NCBI GenBank assembly: GCA_003233025.1 | Contig: QIKS01000219.1 | Span: forward strand, 1 to 17,599 | Origin: Hellea balneolensis | GTDB lineage: Bacteria > Pseudomonadota > Alphaproteobacteria > Caulobacterales > Maricaulaceae | Length of the DNA: 17,599 nucleotides | Direction of reading: 5' to 3' | Shown here: positions 16,064 to 17,599 of the stretch, piece by piece | How the letters are laid out: each line of letters begins with the position of its first letter | Position numbering within the stretch: position 1 is the stretch's first letter | The notes under the pieces: model-generated | The model's database searches: none | What the model was told of the DNA's origin: nothing | What the model saw: the letters and a program-made list of their open reading frames with translations, nothing else | Translations under genes and position numbers: made by a program

Positions 16064-17036
16064 TTATTTATTCTCATAGCGCTGCAAAAGAATTTCTGCC
16101 ATGCGGGCGGTTTCGCGCAGCGGCGGGTAGGTTTGAGCTTCAATATTGCCGTCATATGGCCGCACATGACACCGCTCGGCCAAGGCGGCATAGAGCTTGG
16201 CAAATTTACCGGGGCGGCCTTGCATGGGCAGGGTAAAGACGGGCTTTCCAGTGGCACAGCTTTCGGTGAGCATATTGGTGCTGTCTTCGGTGACCAAGAT
16301 AATATTGGCCCCGCCCAGGAACGCGAAATAGGGGTTATCCCCCGCGCCGTCCCAGTACCAGACATTCTCATATTGCGCAGCCATTTCGCGGTAGCTTTCT
16401 ACGGCAAAAGACGGGGTGCGGCGCGATGATGTTATCATGACGGACATGTCGCGCTCTATAAGGTCTTTGATGGTTTGCATGTGCCCGGCATGGATTTGCG
16501 GCGTCAATTTATGGGATTTCGAATTGCCGCCAATTAGCATGGCCACGCGCGGTGCGGGCAGGCTTGCCAGTTTTTGCGAAAACTTCAAGGTCTCGACAAT
16601 CAACCTGTCATTATGAACCCGGTTGGGAGCGCCGATCATGGTTTCAACATTATCACCGCGCAAACCATCATGCTCGGGAGCAATCACCAGATCAAAATAT
16701 TTGGCATTAATATGCGGGTCTTGGATATAGACCGTAAAAACCTTCTCCCCCCAGGTTTTCTTCAAAGCCCGCAGCGGCGCAATGGCTTGCCGCCCACAGC
16801 CAATGGCAATATCATAGGGCTTGTTTATCCCGTAAGCATCTGGCTTCCCCTTAAGCGCATATTGAAGCTGTGGGCCAAGCGTCCGTCCGAAACCCGGCAC
16901 TGCTTTCAAGACGTTTCGTCGTGATGTCTAAATTTATAAGGCGAGCCAAGCTTTCCGCCAGCCCCAAAGCCTGATTTTCAATGCCGCGCCGCCCATCGCT
17001 GATAATCACACATGAAGCTGCGGGCGTTGCGTCCAT
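16064..17036 (-). pseudogene. ELM1 family (DUF1022) gene interrupted by a frameshift
   Basis: Two adjacent reading frames together make one protein of about 323 residues of the 'mitochondrial fission ELM1' family, found in alphaproteobacteria and plants; its bacterial role is not settled. The first frame starts at the ATG at 17036 and carries the family N-terminus (IISDGRRGIENQALGLAESL, to about KRL at residue 43). The second continues from about base 16910, one base out of register, through VYIQDPHINAKYFDLVIAPEHD, LIGGNSKSHKL, TSSRRTPSF, WDGAGDNPYFAFL, TEDSTNMLTESCATGKPVF and GRPGKFAKLY. A TTG at 16909 could serve as start of a truncated form, but no ribosome binding site is evident. The ATG overlaps the greA TAA (TAATG). 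The rest of the frame is intact, which fits a recent mutation or a sequencing/assembly error. Confidence 0.8.
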
Positions 17037-17509
17037 TAGCTAAATGCGACCTTGGTGATCTCATAGCTTTTTGAGCCACCCGGCGCAGTGACTTCAAAGA
17101 CATCGCCAATTTCCTTGCCGATCATGCCCCGGGCAATCGGTGCGGTGATGGAAAGCTTGCCGCCTTTGATATTGGCTTCGTCTTCACCAACGATCTGGTA
17201 GGTGCTTTCTTCGTCTGTATCTTCATTGACAAAGCTCACCCTTGCGCCAAATTTTACCGTCTCGCCGCTCAGATCAGCAGGGTCGACAACCATAGCCAAT
17301 GTCAATTTGCTTTCCAATTCCTGGATGCGGCCTTCAATAAAGCCCTGCTTGTCCTTGGCCGCATGATATTCAGCGTTCTCTTTAAGGTCGCCGTGGTCAC
17401 GGGCAACGGCAATGGCTTGAATAATTTGTGGACGCTCCACGCTTTTAAGCTGCTTTAGCTCGGTTTCCAGAGCGGCGTGGCCAATAACTGTCATGGGGAC
17501 TTTTTGCAT
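17036..17509 (-). CDS. greA: transcription elongation factor GreA
   Basis: Rescues backtracked RNA polymerase by stimulating transcript cleavage through the secondary channel. The 157-residue product has the standard length. The N-terminal coiled coil (about 1-75) carries the tip acidic pair Asp41 and Glu44 in [13 protein letters not shown], at the same positions as in E. coli GreA; the FKBP-like C-terminal domain follows ([34 protein letters not shown]). The ATG at 17509 is chosen because MQKVPMT is the usual family start; the frame is open to 17554 without homology. AAGAGAA precedes it. It overlaps the following ELM1-family gene by one base. The upstream promoter region is near the window edge and no clear promoter was identified. 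Confidence 0.97.
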   Translation of the reverse strand: MQKVPMTVIGHAALETELKQLKSVERPQIIQAIAVARDHGDLKENAEYHAAKDKQGFIEGRIQELESKLTLAMVVDPADLSGETVKFGARVSFVNEDTDEESTYQIVGEDEANIKGGKLSITAPIARGMIGKEIGDVFEVTAPGGSKSYEITKVAFS

Positions 17510-17599
17510 AATTATTCTCTTACTCTGCTCTCTTGCTTTGCGGTCACGCAACATAAGGATAAGCCTATAAAATACAAGGGCTAGAGACTTTTTCTTTTA

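Noticed and set aside
1..17599. CRISPR arrays, insertion sequences, phage genes, attachment sites or tRNA genes
   Set aside because: None was seen on reading; genes are housekeeping types with even composition and no direct-repeat arrays.

Overview
The window is chromosomal DNA of an alphaproteobacterium. The evidence is the gene content and order: a 16S rRNA methyltransferase, a heparinase II/III-like gene and purH close together; a bacterial ELM1 (DUF1022) gene between greA and trxB; trxB followed by a LysR regulator; and an Ffh with a TRIDGDGRGG G4 region. Base composition is near 50% GC. I cannot place it below class. There are no insertion sequences, phage genes, CRISPR arrays, tRNAs or rRNAs. 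This is mostly a housekeeping region with several non-standard details.

Layout, left to right. (1) Bases 1-1179 hold rsmB, cut by the window's left edge. It is followed by a small proline- and cysteine-rich predicted lipoprotein (1301-1849) with a strong intrinsic terminator. (2) A plus-strand block contains a heparinase II/III-like protein, a membrane-anchored nucleotide-sugar dehydratase (FlaA1/WbpM/PglF type) whose start overlaps the heparinase stop, and purH. The dehydratase sits between two genes that are usually close neighbours in this class. (3) A minus-strand pair, a tryptophan 2,3-dioxygenase-like gene (kynA) and a kynureninase-like gene (kynU), converges on purH. The purH and kynU stop codons share a CTAG palindrome. 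(4) A 346-base divergent intergenic region carries a near-consensus sigma-70 promoter and three consecutive hairpins ahead of ffh. (5) ffh is followed by rpsP. Ribosomal protein S16 here has a long Ala/Glu-rich tail and then a second folded domain resembling DUF2853. (6) typA/bipA converges on rpsP across a perfect 12-bp hairpin. (7) A minus-strand cluster runs greA, ELM1 family (frameshifted), trxB, lysR. It ends in a strong terminator that may also end a small RNA.

Functional links. ffh and rpsP pair co-translational targeting with the small ribosomal subunit, as in many alphaproteobacteria, but rimM, trmD and rplS do not follow. kynA and kynU would turn tryptophan into anthranilate and alanine with a formamidase encoded elsewhere. 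Both carry substitutions near the active site that leave the exact substrate open. The heparinase and dehydratase probably act in surface polysaccharide metabolism.

The most unusual points are the S16-DUF2853 fusion, the divergent kynA/kynU pair, the two structured intergenic transcripts (ahead of ffh, and between lysR and typA), and the broken ELM1 gene.
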